Shown here: positions 41,494-50,968 of the stretch, one piece after another
How the letters are laid out: every line of letters begins with the position of its first letter
Position numbering within the stretch: position 1 is the stretch's first letter
NCBI RefSeq assembly: GCF_940670685.1
Contig: NZ_OW711693.1
Coordinates: 434,001-498,000, forward strand
From: Anaeropeptidivorans aminofermentans
GTDB taxonomy: Bacteria; Bacillota; Clostridia; Lachnospirales; UBA5962
Length of the DNA stretch: 64,000 nucleotides
Direction of reading: 5' to 3'
The notes under the pieces: generated by a model
Told to the model about the DNA's origin: nothing
Seen by the model: only the letters and a program-made list of their open reading frames with translations
Database searches by the model: none
Position numbers and translations under genes: made by a program

Positions 41494-41663
41494 ATTTATT
41501 GAATAAGTCAGGCCTTCGAATTTCAAAGCCTAATAGGCTTCAGGTCAAATTTTGGGCTTTGTTCCCCATAGCCGTGGTTCCTGTGAACATGATCTGAGTG
41601 CCTGCAGAAAATAAGCTGATGCTTTTTCAATAGGTTTGGAATTAGGTTGCCTTATACGGGAAG

Positions 41664-41741
41664 CTCAAAAAGTCATTTTCCTATGTTTAGGAAATTCTGT
41701 AAGGCTTTTTATTTTAAAAGCCTTACAGAAGGGCTTTTGAG
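41664..41741 (+). ncRNA. Three-way-junction hairpin cluster 3' of spoVG
   Basis: An outer stem CTCAAAA/TTTTGAG encloses two hairpins, TTTCCTA-TGTT-TAGGAAA (41677-41694) and CTGTAAGGCTTTT/AAAAGCCTTACAG (41697-41728). The second could serve as the spoVG terminator; the complete fold looks like a small structured RNA. The remainder of 41494-42294 contains no convincing gene. A TATAAT at 41996-42001 and a GTATAC at about 42090 may belong to the HPr promoter region. Confidence 0.45.
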
Positions 41742-42294
41742 TAAAGGCGGTTTATAATCTAATTATGGGCTACCTAAATAATGTTTCGTCGTATTTCATA
41801 AATTAACTTTTTATTATTTCTATATTTTACAAAATCATAGAAATTTCATTTCTTTTATGGGCCGTAAAGGGCCTTTTTCTTTAGTTGATTCCATTTCCAC
41901 GATTCATTGTACTAAATGCCAAAATCCTCTTATGTTAAAATTCTACAATACCCTATTAATTGTAATAAGCCTATGGGCAAACGTACAAAAATTGGTGTAT
42001 AATTGAGATATTCCACATGATATACTACATTTTAAGGAATTCTAATGAACAAACTTTGTGTACAATCAATGATTTGAGACAAAAAGTATACTTTGATATT
42101 CTTTAGGGTTTGTTTGTCTTGACGCCGGAGGGTAAAGTCTGATTTTCTCATAGAATAAAATGCAGTATAAAGTTAAATAGTGTGATGATAAGAATCGGGC
42201 TTAGATATTTTCTAAAGCCTTCTATTTTTAATACAGAAAAAATGCATAACCCTTGGCAGACGGAGAATTATATCAATAGAAGGGAAAGATAAAA

Positions 42295-42561
42295 ATGTAT
42301 ACAGAAGATTTAGTTGTAAAAAATAAAACAGGATTTCATGCAAGACCGGCTTCCCAGCTGACAAAGTTTGCTCAGCAGTTTAAAAGCGAAGTTGTCGTAT
42401 TTATTGCGGAAGGCTCAAAAGAGGTTAATTTGAAAAGTGTAATAAGCATACTTTCAGCCCAGATAAAGCAAGGCACAGAAATAGAGCTTAGAGTATCCGG
42501 CCCTGATGAAGAAACAGCGGGCCCAGCCCTTGCAGAATTTATAAACAGCCTTACAGAGTAA
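42295..42561 (+). CDS. ptsH: PTS phosphocarrier protein HPr
   Basis: 88 residues with the phosphorylated His15 in FHARPA and the regulatory serine (Ser48, in NLKSVISI) that HPr kinase modifies in Firmicutes. HPr takes phosphate from Enzyme I (45169) and gives it to EIIA proteins such as those at 2865 and 54517. AGAAGGGAAAG precedes the ATG. In many Firmicutes ptsH and ptsI are adjacent; here a PRD regulator gene and a repeat cluster lie between them. Confidence 0.93.
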   Translation: MYTEDLVVKNKTGFHARPASQLTKFAQQFKSEVVVFIAEGSKEVNLKSVISILSAQIKQGTEIELRVSGPDEETAGPALAEFINSLTE

Positions 42562-42615
42562 ATATTATTTTAATGATAAAAAAGCTTAAATTTTAATGAT
42601 GGGAAGTGAGCCATT

Positions 42616-44646
42616 ATGGATTTAAACAGCAGATGCGTAAAGCTTTTAATAAAGATAGCCAAAGAAAATTCCGGAATAGGGCTTCATAAGCTTGCTCTTG
42701 AATTTGATATTACAAGGCGGGTTTTAAGCTACGACATTGCAAAAATCAACGAATGGCTCAAGCATTACAATTTAGGCGCAGTTCATATAGCCGAAGGAAA
42801 AGCCTTTGTAGGAGAAGGCTCTAAGGAGGAAATAATCCGTAAGGCCGAGGCCTTTGACGGATATATTTATTCCATAGAGGAAAGAAGAGCAATCGAGTAT
42901 TTATATATCGCTTTAAGCGCAGAGCCTGTAAAGGTAGAGTTTCTCGTTGATTTTTTTGACGTAAGCTATAATACGATAATTGCAGATATTAAGGAGCTTA
43001 AAGCTTATCTAAAAGAAAATAAAATTGCGCTTACAAGCTCCGGAAAAAAAGGCTATGTAATTTACGGAGAAGAGGGCATTATAAGAAAGATCATCGGTGA
43101 GAAATTTCAGTTTATGGAAGAAGGCCATCCGAGAGAAATATTTTTTGCCATTATTCAGGAGTCTCTTATGAGCCTTACAGGAATAGACTGCGATTTCTTA
43201 TCCTTTGCTCAAAATGCCGTGAAAGGCCTTGAAAGCTCCGTAAGCACAACGAAGCTTCTCACGGATATGGATTATAGCATTGCCATGATTTTAGTTTCCT
43301 GTATCAGAAGCAGGAAAGGCTTTTTCTTTTCCATAAATAATCAAGAGAAGGCCGCCATCGAAAAGGCTCAAGGCTATGACGCAATACAGAAGATGACGGA
43401 GCGTTTTAATGAAATTGCTTTAAGCTTACCAGGAAGCGAAGTATATTATATCACCATTTTGTTTCTTGGAACAAGGAACTTTGAAGGGGTATCGCCGGAA
43501 AGTGACGATTATCATATAGACGTTTTTTTTAAAAGGCTCATATCCGATTTTGAAAGAGCGGCCTGCGTTTATTTTCCCAAAGAGGAATATTTGCATAATC
43601 TGATGTTTTCCCATATCCGCTCTATGTATTACAGGCTGAAATACGGGGTTCATATAAAAAATTATCTCCTTCCCCAGATAAAATCCATGTATCCCGATAA
43701 TTTCTTTTTCACCAAAAAAGCTCTTGAAATATCCGCCGGCGGAATATTTAAAATGATAACGGAAGAAGAAGCTTCCTTCATATGCACTTATATGACAAGC
43801 CTCCTTAATGCCAAGGAAAGCAAGAATAAATCAAGGCTTCCTTTAATCGGTATTTGCTCTTTGGGGGCAGATACATCAGTTTTTTTGAGAGAGCAGCTGA
43901 TAGATTTTTTAGGAGATAATTTTTCTTATGAGTTTATAACAAATGATTCTGTTGATGCTGAAAAGGCATATGCTTATTGCGTAATCGTATCTGCTGTGCC
44001 GCTGGAAAAAGAATATGAAAATGTCGTATACACAGATGCAATACTTACTTCCGGCGATAAGAGAAAAATACTTTGTGCCGTAAATAAGAAAAATACTAAA
44101 AGCGCTGTTGGCTTTGATGTTTCAGAAATTATAGATGCTGTGAAAAAGCATTCTGTCATTCAGGACGAAGACGGGCTCTATCTTGAGCTTGTAAAGCTGC
44201 AAATGAGGGGCGCAGGGGGAAAAGGCATTGAAGGGAATCATATTGCTCTTCCCGAGCTTCTTAAAAAAGAAGGAACTGTCATAAAGGCCCTTCCTATATC
44301 TTTTGATTATGCTTTGCTTGAGGCCTGCAAAGGCCTTGCTAAAAATGCAGAGCTTATAGATTTTTACATGAAGCAAATGATAGACCATGGACAAAAAGAT
44401 AAAAGCGTGTATGAATTTGTTCCGGGCTTTGGCCTTGAATACTTCCATGATCCGGCGGGAGAAGTAGGGGTCAGTATAACATTATTTGAGGAAGAAAGAC
44501 TTATAGCCTACGGAAAAAGACTTAAAGGCCTCGTTGTATTATCCTGTATAGACAATAAATCTCATTATAAACTTTTAAGAAGCATTTATGAGTTTTTTGA
44601 AAAAGCAGATAATATAAAAATGCTTATGAAAAACGCAGATTATTAA
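42616..44646 (+). CDS. PRD-domain transcriptional regulator (BglG/MtlR-like)
   Basis: 676 residues: two N-terminal helix-turn-helix segments (to about 150), PRD1 (~180-270), PRD2 (~295-395, LHNLMFSHIRSMYYRLKYGVHIKNYLLPQIKSMYP), an EIIB-like domain with Cys in ICSLGADTS (~412-500) and an EIIA-like C-terminus (~530-676, VPGFGLEYFHDP). Such proteins are activators or antiterminators whose activity is set by phosphorylation from HPr and EII components. Its place between ptsH and ptsI is unusual and suggests it either controls the general PTS genes or a nearby PTS. The number of intact phosphorylation sites cannot be judged reliably by eye. Confidence 0.8.
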   Translation: MDLNSRCVKLLIKIAKENSGIGLHKLALEFDITRRVLSYDIAKINEWLKHYNLGAVHIAEGKAFVGEGSKEEIIRKAEAFDGYIYSIEERRAIEYLYIALSAEPVKVEFLVDFFDVSYNTIIADIKELKAYLKENKIALTSSGKKGYVIYGEEGIIRKIIGEKFQFMEEGHPREIFFAIIQESLMSLTGIDCDFLSFAQNAVKGLESSVSTTKLLTDMDYSIAMILVSCIRSRKGFFFSINNQEKAAIEKAQGYDAIQKMTERFNEIALSLPGSEVYYITILFLGTRNFEGVSPESDDYHIDVFFKRLISDFERAACVYFPKEEYLHNLMFSHIRSMYYRLKYGVHIKNYLLPQIKSMYPDNFFFTKKALEISAGGIFKMITEEEASFICTYMTSLLNAKESKNKSRLPLIGICSLGADTSVFLREQLIDFLGDNFSYEFITNDSVDAEKAYAYCVIVSAVPLEKEYENVVYTDAILTSGDKRKILCAVNKKNTKSAVGFDVSEIIDAVKKHSVIQDEDGLYLELVKLQMRGAGGKGIEGNHIALPELLKKEGTVIKALPISFDYALLEACKGLAKNAELIDFYMKQMIDHGQKDKSVYEFVPGFGLEYFHDPAGEVGVSITLFEEERLIAYGKRLKGLVVLSCIDNKSHYKLLRSIYEFFEKADNIKMLMKNADY

Positions 44647-44660
44647 ATTTATAATTGAAC

Positions 44661-44799
44661 TATAGTAAATTTAAAGTTAAATAGTAGCAAAGCCGTATAT
44701 TCACGAAGGCTCAAAAATGTACCGTTTCCGAAGAAAATCCGTGTTTTTGAGCCTTAAGGGAATAGGCTTTTGCTACCTCTTCATGATAAATTTACTATG
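44661..44799. mobile_element. Family C foldback element (C2)
   Basis: A nearly complete 139-bp family C copy, TATAGTAAATTTAAAG..GATAAATTTACTAT. The GGCTCAAAAATGTACCG arm is complementary to the GTGTTTTTGAGCC arm. Confidence 0.8.
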
Positions 44800-44889
44800 C
44801 TATGAAACAATATAGCAGTCAATTTACTTTTGCTTTATTTTAGTCTTTTTGAGCTAAATGTTCACAGCGGAATAAAAATAAATTGACTA
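44800..44889. mobile_element. Family D element (reverse)
   Basis: GAAACAATATAGCAGTCAAT..CACAGCGGAATAAAAATAAA: a family D block directly after C2, with complementary ends GTCAATTTACTTTT and AAATAAATTGAC. Confidence 0.55.
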
Positions 44890-45118
44890 TAGTAAAATAG
44901 CTTTAAGGCAGTAACAAAAACCTAATTTTCATAAACGGCTTAATATAGTCGAAACGCTTATATCAAGCCATTCATAGTCAACAAAGATTCAAATATCTTT
45001 GTTGACTGCAAGGGGATGTGAACCTGAAAACACTTTTACAGTTTCCCTATAAGTGTTTTCAGGTTCACTAAGTATAAAATATATGATTTTTATTACTGTA
45101 ATTAAACTATTTTACTAG
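44888..45118. mobile_element. Family B element (B7, reverse) with an inserted double hairpin
   Basis: Family B ends (TATAGTAAAATAGCTTTAAG and ATTAAACTATTTTACTAGA) flank a ~100-bp insert (about 44974-45074). The insert folds into two perfect hairpins, AGTCAACAAAGAT/ATCTTTGTTGACT and GTGAACCTGAAAACACTT/AAGTGTTTTCAGGTTCAC. The element ends 50 bases before ptsI, so the ptsI promoter must lie within or very close to it. Confidence 0.65.
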
Positions 45119-45168
45119 ATATGTAAGAAACAGACTTTTGAAATAAAACAATTCAGTGGGGTGATTAT

Positions 45169-46899
45169 ATGAAAAAAGTAAAGGGCTTAAGTGCGTCAAA
45201 AGGTTACGCCATAGGCGAAATGGTAGTAAAGGGAAAGCATACGAAAGAAACCCCTAAGTTTTCCATAACAGATTATAAGGCTGAAGAGCTTCGCTTTAGA
45301 AAGGCCCAGGCGGAATATAACAAAGAGCTCGACGCGCTTTATATAAAGACGAAAGAAGAAATAAGTGAAAATGACGCTGAAATATTTCAGGCATATCAGA
45401 CGATACTTCACGATGAGGAGCTTTTCGGAAAAGCCCTGAAACGAAGCGCGGAAGAAATGGTTAATATAGAATATGCCATAGAATGCGAATGCAATGAAAT
45501 TGTGGCTATTTTTGAAACCATGGACGACGAGTATCTTAGAGAAAGAGCTACAGATATTCAAAACGTATGCAAGAAGGTAATCGAAATACTTCTCGGCGGA
45601 GAAAATGATTTTCTCAACGAAATAGAAGGAAAATCGGACCTTATTATTGTAGCCGATGATTTGGCCCCTTCCGAAACCGTAGTGATAGATAAGACAAAGC
45701 TTAGAGCCCTTGTTACGGAAAAGGGCGGTGTGACTTCTCATACGGCTATTTTAGCCAAGGCTATGGGGATTCCTGCTATCGTCGGTGCAAGCGGGATATT
45801 GGCTGTTGCCGAAACAGGGGAGAAAGCCCTTGTAAATGCCTTTAAAGGCGAAATTATACTGGAACCGACAGCAGAAGAGGAAAAGAGCTTTGCGCTTCTT
45901 AAAGAAGAATATGACAAAAAGAATAAGGTTTACAAGGAGGCTGAAAAAGCTCCTGCCATAAGCCTTGACGGAGTTAAAATGAATGTGAACATAAACTCCG
46001 GCGATAAAGAAAGCATGGAAATATTTAACCCTGATGTATGCGACGGCATCGGTCTTTTCAGAACAGAGTTCCTCTATATGGACGGAAATGATTATCCCGA
46101 TGAAGAGCGTCAGTATAAGGTATACAGCACCATAGCAGAAAAGGCCAAGGGCAAGGAAGTTATCATAAGGACCCTTGACATCGGCGGCGATAAGGAAGTC
46201 CCTTATATGAATCTTCCGAAGGAGGACAATCCCTTCTTAGGTTATCGGGCTATCAGAATATGCCTTAATGAGCCGGAAATATTTATGACCCAGTTAAGGG
46301 CCATATTAAGGGCTACAGCTCATGGCAATATTAAAATCATGTTTCCCATGATTGTGAACCTTGAAGAGGTTTTAAAGGCTAAGGAAATGGTAGAAAAGGC
46401 TAAAAAGCAATTGCTTGAGGAAGGTCATAAAGTTTCTGAACACGTTGATATAGGGATAATGATAGAGACGCCTGCTGCAGTTATGCTTAGCGATGTTTTG
46501 GCAGAGCATGTGGACTTTTTCAGCATCGGCTCCAATGACCTTATCCAATATACAACGGCAACAGACCGATTAAATGAAAAGGTTCAGCATTTATATGACT
46601 GCTGCAATATTTCATTTTTACGCTCGGTGAAAATGATTGCTGAAAATGCAAAGAAAGCCGGCAAATATATAGGCATATGCGGAGAAACGGCTTCAGAAGC
46701 CATTTTGATTCCTTTATGGCTTGCACTGGGTATAGATGAGCTGAGCGTTGCCCCTTCCCAATTAGGAAAAGTGAAATACCTTATAGGCCGCATGGCAAAA
46801 ACAAGCGTTCAGGAGCTTATGAATGAAGTTATGAGCATGCACAAAATAGAAGATGTAAGAGCAAGGCTTGAAAGTTTCCTTGAAGAAATAGATAGATAA
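45169..46899 (+). CDS. ptsI: PTS Enzyme I (phosphoenolpyruvate-protein phosphotransferase)
   Basis: 576 residues, full length. The N-terminal domain carries the active-site His191 in GGVTSHTAILA; the C-terminal PEP-binding TIM barrel contains DGIGLFRTEFLYMD, TLDIGGDKE, the PMIVNLEEV region, FSIGSNDLIQYTTATDR and the catalytic Cys in GICGETASE. It starts sugar phosphorylation by moving phosphate from PEP to HPr. GTGGGGTG precedes the ATG. A terminator follows. Confidence 0.97.
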   Translation: MKKVKGLSASKGYAIGEMVVKGKHTKETPKFSITDYKAEELRFRKAQAEYNKELDALYIKTKEEISENDAEIFQAYQTILHDEELFGKALKRSAEEMVNIEYAIECECNEIVAIFETMDDEYLRERATDIQNVCKKVIEILLGGENDFLNEIEGKSDLIIVADDLAPSETVVIDKTKLRALVTEKGGVTSHTAILAKAMGIPAIVGASGILAVAETGEKALVNAFKGEIILEPTAEEEKSFALLKEEYDKKNKVYKEAEKAPAISLDGVKMNVNINSGDKESMEIFNPDVCDGIGLFRTEFLYMDGNDYPDEERQYKVYSTIAEKAKGKEVIIRTLDIGGDKEVPYMNLPKEDNPFLGYRAIRICLNEPEIFMTQLRAILRATAHGNIKIMFPMIVNLEEVLKAKEMVEKAKKQLLEEGHKVSEHVDIGIMIETPAAVMLSDVLAEHVDFFSIGSNDLIQYTTATDRLNEKVQHLYDCCNISFLRSVKMIAENAKKAGKYIGICGETASEAILIPLWLALGIDELSVAPSQLGKVKYLIGRMAKTSVQELMNEVMSMHKIEDVRARLESFLEEIDR

Positions 46900-46907
46900 A
46901 AAATACC

Positions 46908-46937
46908 AAAAGGCGGTGTATTTACACCGCCTTTTTT
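46908..46937 (+). terminator. Terminator after ptsI
   Basis: AAAAGGCGGTGTA-TT-TACACCGCCTTTTTT, a 13-bp perfect stem with a T run, eight bases past the stop. Confidence 0.92.
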
Positions 46938-47010
46938 ATGCGCCAAGGCCAATGAACCTAGAGAACAGAATAAATCGGTTTATCGGTAAATGAACTTAAA
47001 AACCTAAGTA

Positions 47011-47354
47011 TATAGTAAATTTATTATAAAGAAGCGGCAAAAGCCTATTTCCTTGAGGCCCATGATTATCAAACAAAAAATCAGCATGATAACCATAAAA
47101 AACCTCACTTAAAAAAGGTCCGGGCTTATGTCAGAACTTTTTGAAGTTTGCTTCGTGTAAAAACATGAACTTCCTTCGGAACATAGGAGCACAGTGGAAT
47201 TGCCTTTATATTGCAAAAGTTATAAGGCTTCCAATATATAAAATCAAATAAAGACAGTTTTACAAAAGGCCATTTATTCTATTTTTTCTATAGTGCATTT
47301 TTAAACCTAGGTAAATATATGGCTTTGCTGTTGTTTAACTTTAAATTTATTATA
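47011..47354. mobile_element. Family C element with inserted G block (C3)
   Basis: Family C ends (TATAGTAAATTTATTATAAAG and TTTAACTTTAAATTTATTATA) flank the usual GAAGCGGCAAAAGCC and AAATATATGGCTTTGCTG arms. In the centre is a G block (GTGGAATTGCCTTTATATTG..CAATATATAAAATCAAATAAAG) that also interrupts the copy at 58351. A reverse family D block follows at about 47361-47452. Confidence 0.6.
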
Positions 47355-47475
47355 TTTATACTTGATTCAATGAGAAATAGTATTATTGCCAATTTGCTTT
47401 TCTCGTATTTTAAGCCGTCTCAATCCAAATATTAAAAGTAATTGGCCCTATAGCCTTAAGAAAACCTATTGAGAC

Positions 47476-47763
47476 TAGGGCGTGTCTGAAAACTCCAAAT
47501 TCTAGGATATTTTGCCATAAAAGTGCGACTCCATCGTCGTAAATCCTCAAGATATGCCTGGGTAAACCTGCAGCTACACTTTTAGCATTATGCTAAAAGT
47601 GTATGGCATGCTATCTTGTCGGTTTTCTCCTCGAATTCACACTTCCTTACAAACAATACATTTTTAGCTTATAAGCTAAAAATGTATTTCTGCTGTAAAG
47701 TAATAAATAAACTTTAGTTTATTTATTATTCTTGTCAGTTTTCCGGTTTTCAGACACTGCCTA
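47476..47763. mobile_element. MITE-like family A element (A2)
   Basis: 288 bp flanked by TA, left end GGGCGTGTCTGAAAACTCC, right end GGTTTTCAGACACTGCC. The interior has perfect palindromes CTTTTAGCAT/ATGCTAAAAG and ACATTTTTAGCTTA/TAAGCTAAAAATGT. Confidence 0.85.
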
Positions 47764-48059
47764 GGATAAGGTCATAATCTAAATTTTATTATATTAATTT
47801 CCTATCGAAATTTTTGTATAGTTTAATGTAAAAAGGTTATAAAAATAACAAGTAAAGTATTTTATTGAAATAATCAAATATTAAAGCATAAATTAATGCA
47901 GTTATGGCCAATTGGTTTTTTGTTTTTCAAGCTATTTCCTATAAACAGTTTTATAACTATAAGTCTTAAATTATATTAACATTAAGAATTTTAATAAAAT
48001 TATATTTAAATGTAATAAAATGGAATTAATTCGTTATTATATTCACATAAAAAATAAAA

Positions 48060-48124
48060 TTTTTTTATTTTATTGAATAAAATAAAAAAATATTATTGAC
48101 ATAAATCAATTAAGCCCTGATAAT
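48060..48124 (+). promoter_or_regulatory. Promoter and A/T palindrome upstream of gnd
   Basis: A perfect inverted repeat of at least 14 bp per arm (TTTTTTATTTTATT-G-AATAAAATAAAAAA, 48061-48089) ends six bases before a TTGACA (48096-48101), with GATAAT (48119-48124) at 17-base spacing. A repressor bound to the palindrome would compete with polymerase. A related ATTGAATAAAA lies upstream of the PTS operon at 51381. Confidence 0.5.
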
Positions 48125-48209
48125 ATAAGTAATCATTTTTATATAATTTTAAAAGGAATAAACCTTTAAAAGAATCAAATACAGTTTTTATTGCGAAAGG
48201 AGTTTTTTT

Positions 48210-49616
48210 ATGGGTACGTCTTATATAGGCGTTTATGGAATGGGAGTAATGGGCCAGAGCATTGCTTTAAATATAGCGAATCATGGCTACAAGACAGTTG
48301 TTTATAACAGAAGTGAAGCCAAAACAAAAAGCTTTTTGGAATCTATAGATAATAAAAATATTTCAGGAGCCTACTCCCTGGAAGAATTTTTGAATTCTCT
48401 CGAATCTCCCAGAAGAATTCTTCTTATGCTTACGGCAGGCCCTGTTGTAGATAAGGCAATAGACGAGATCATTCCTTATCTTGATAAGGATGATATTATT
48501 ATAGACGGGGGAAACACCTACTTTAAGGATACCATACGAAGAGAGGCCTGCCTTAAAGAAAAGGGCATCGGCTTTATTGGGGCAGGGGTATCCGGCGGAG
48601 AAAAGGGCGCTCTTGAAGGGCCAAGCATTATGCCTTCCGGTGAAAGAAAAACCTATGAAGCCGTTGAAAAGCTTTTGATGGATATATCCGCGAAAACTCC
48701 AGACGGCTTTCCCTGCTGTACGTATATAGGGCCTGACGGGTCCGGTCATTTCGTGAAAACTGTCCATAACGGAATAGAATATGCCGATATACAGATAATC
48801 TGCGATATTTATCAGCTTATGCGTGATGTAGGGGGAATGAACGCAGAGGAAATGCAGCAGGTATTTGAAAAATGGAACGAAGGAAGACTGAACTCCTATT
48901 TAATAGACATTACATCTAAAATACTTAAGAGAAAAGATGAAGAAACAGGAAAGCCTATTTTAGACATTGTCCTTGATACGGCAGGCCAAAAAGGCACCGG
49001 AAAATGGACTTCTATGGAGGCGCTTGACCTTGGTGTTCCTGTTCCAAGTATTGTAGAATCGGTTTTCGCAAGATATCTTTCGGCCATGAAAGAGGACAGG
49101 GTAAAGGCATCAAAAGTATTTCAGCAGGCAGAAAGAAAGCCTGTTTTAGACAAGGCCCGTTTCATAGAGGATTTAGAAAATGCCCTTTATGCTGCAAAAA
49201 TCTGTGTTTATGCCCAGGGCTATCAGCTTCTGCAGGAGGCTTCGAATCATTATCATTGGGACCTTGATTTAGGGGAAATTTCTTTAATCTGGCGTGAAGG
49301 CTGTATTATAAGAGCGGCATTTTTAAACGATATTAAAAAGATTTATTCTCAGGAAAAAAATATAAGCAATTTAATGCTTTCAGAGCTTTTTTCAAAAGCC
49401 CTTAAGGAATCTTATGAAGGTTTTAGAAGGACATGTATTATGGCTATAGAAAACGGAATCCCTGTTCCCGGCCTTATGAGCACATTATCTTATTTTGATG
49501 CTTACAGGACTGAAAACTCTTCAGCTAATCTTCTTCAGGCTCAGAGGGACTTTTTCGGAGCCCATACCTATGAAAGAGTTGATAAAGAAGGATTCTTCCA
49601 TACGGTTTGGGAATAA
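48210..49616 (+). CDS. gnd: 6-phosphogluconate dehydrogenase, decarboxylating
   Basis: 468 residues. It oxidises 6-phosphogluconate to ribulose-5-phosphate and CO2 with reduction of NAD(P). Present are the nucleotide motif GVYGMGVMG (7-15), IIDGGNTYFKDT, GAGVSGGEKGALEGPSIMPSG (124-144), the catalytic Lys183 with HNGIEY (186-191), and DTAGQKGTGKWTSMEA. GAAAGGAG precedes the ATG. It is monocistronic, followed by a terminator. An RpiR regulator and a PTS/aldolase operon lie next to it, which suggests shared control of sugar-acid metabolism. Confidence 0.96.
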   Translation: MGTSYIGVYGMGVMGQSIALNIANHGYKTVVYNRSEAKTKSFLESIDNKNISGAYSLEEFLNSLESPRRILLMLTAGPVVDKAIDEIIPYLDKDDIIIDGGNTYFKDTIRREACLKEKGIGFIGAGVSGGEKGALEGPSIMPSGERKTYEAVEKLLMDISAKTPDGFPCCTYIGPDGSGHFVKTVHNGIEYADIQIICDIYQLMRDVGGMNAEEMQQVFEKWNEGRLNSYLIDITSKILKRKDEETGKPILDIVLDTAGQKGTGKWTSMEALDLGVPVPSIVESVFARYLSAMKEDRVKASKVFQQAERKPVLDKARFIEDLENALYAAKICVYAQGYQLLQEASNHYHWDLDLGEISLIWREGCIIRAAFLNDIKKIYSQEKNISNLMLSELFSKALKESYEGFRRTCIMAIENGIPVPGLMSTLSYFDAYRTENSSANLLQAQRDFFGAHTYERVDKEGFFHTVWE

Positions 49617-49636
49617 AATTTTATAAGGCTATAAAA

Positions 49637-49669
49637 CAAAACGGCACATAGGAAATATGTGCTGTTTTA
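49637..49669 (+). terminator. Terminator after gnd
   Basis: AAAACGGCACATA and TATGTGCTGTTTT form a 13-bp stem (one G-U) with a GGAAA loop. Confidence 0.75.
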
Positions 49670-49680
49670 CTATCGTATAA

Positions 49681-49814
49681 TATAGTAAATTTAAAGAGAA
49701 AAAGTAACAAATCTTATATTCACGAGGGTTCGAAATATACTGTTTCCGAATAAAATCCTTGTTTTTGAATCCTCGGTATTGGTTTTTGTTACTTCCTTAT
49801 AAGCGACTTGCTAT
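49681..49814. mobile_element. Family C foldback element (C4)
   Basis: A 134-bp family C copy: TATAGTAAATTTAAAGAG..TACTGTTTCCGAATAAAATCC..TTATAAGCGACTTGCTATAG. Confidence 0.7.
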
Positions 49815-49979
49815 AGTATTTTCGTGAAAAAATAATGATTTTACGGCAGAAGGATTGAGAAGGAATTTTCATGCTTTTTTATAAAATCAAATAACTTTAT
49901 TTTTATTTTTCTGGATTTTTTTTAAATTTTCATATAAACTCTAATAAAAGCGCAATTTACTATGAGAAGGATGAAAACT

Positions 49980-50834
49980 ATGAAAAAAACAATAGCCTTA
50001 AAAATAAAATCCTTATACAGAGATTTAAGCAGAAAAGAAAAGATGATTGCCGACTTTGTACTTGAACATCCTAACGATATCGGAAACGACTCCATCAGTG
50101 ATGCTGCCGCAAAAATAGGCGTTGCCGACTCAACGCTTTTTCAGTTTGCTAAAAAAATGGGTTATCAGGGATTTAAGGATTTTAAAATCGCTATTTTAAC
50201 CCAGGAAACCAGTTCCACCGCTGCCATACATGAAAAGATTACAAAAAATGATAACGAGCTTGAGATTGCCCTCAAGGTATTCGATTCCAATATACAGACC
50301 ATTAAAGATTCAAAGGCCTTGCTAAACGGTGACAGCTTAAGAATAGCGGGAGAGATTATACAAAGCTCCAATATGCTTACCTTTTTCGGCCTTGGGGCAT
50401 CTGCTGTAGTTGCAGAAGACGGTTTTCATAAATTTTTACGTTCGCCTATTACCTGTCAGCATAGCTTTGATTATCATAATCAGCTTATTATGGCTTCTCT
50501 TATGACGGAGAAGGATTGCGCTATTTTAATATCCCATACAGGCATCACTGTTGAAATGATAAAGATAGCCAAGCTTGTAAAGGAGCGAAAAGGAAAGCTG
50601 ATTGCCATCACAAGCTATCCCCATTCGGAAATAGCAAAGCTTGCAGATGTGGTCTTTGTATCTACTGCCGAAGAGGTAGTATACCGTTCAGAAGCCCTTG
50701 CTTCAAGAATAACCCAGCTTACAATCATCGATGCTCTTTACGTTATAACAATGTTTAAAAACGAAGAGCTTTCACAAGACACCCTCTGCCGTGTAAGAGA
50801 AATCATATCAAAATCCAAAAAACATGAATATTAA
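49980..50834 (+). CDS. MurR/RpiR family transcriptional regulator
   Basis: About 284 residues: an N-terminal helix-turn-helix of the RpiR type (LSRKEKMIADFVLEHPNDIG..ISDAAAKIGVADSTLFQFAKKMGYQGFKDFK) and a C-terminal SIS domain (LTFFGLGASAVVAEDGFHKFLR, AILISHTGITVEMIKIAKLVKERKGKLIAITSYPHSEIAKLAD) that would sense a phosphosugar. ATGs at 49962, 49971 and 49980 are in frame; I prefer 49980, with AGAAGG nine bases upstream. It lies between gnd and the mannose-family PTS operon, so it probably regulates one or both. Confidence 0.9.
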   Translation: MKKTIALKIKSLYRDLSRKEKMIADFVLEHPNDIGNDSISDAAAKIGVADSTLFQFAKKMGYQGFKDFKIAILTQETSSTAAIHEKITKNDNELEIALKVFDSNIQTIKDSKALLNGDSLRIAGEIIQSSNMLTFFGLGASAVVAEDGFHKFLRSPITCQHSFDYHNQLIMASLMTEKDCAILISHTGITVEMIKIAKLVKERKGKLIAITSYPHSEIAKLADVVFVSTAEEVVYRSEALASRITQLTIIDALYVITMFKNEELSQDTLCRVREIISKSKKHEY

Positions 50835-50878
50835 AAGCTTTATTTTCTAATAACCCCAGAGCCTGTATTAAAACAGTT

Positions 50879-50961
50879 TATAGTAAATTTAAAGTGAAGA
50901 AGGAACAAGACCCTATATTTACATGGGTTTTTGTTCCTTTTTTATGGGAAACTTGCTATTG
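50879..50961. mobile_element. Family C element, internally deleted (C5)
   Basis: TATAGTAAATTTAAAGTG.. to GGGAAACTTGCTATTG; only the outer arms remain, giving an 83-bp hairpin with ATGGG/CCCTAT-type inner pairing. Confidence 0.6.
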
Positions 50962-50968
50962 GCTGTTT

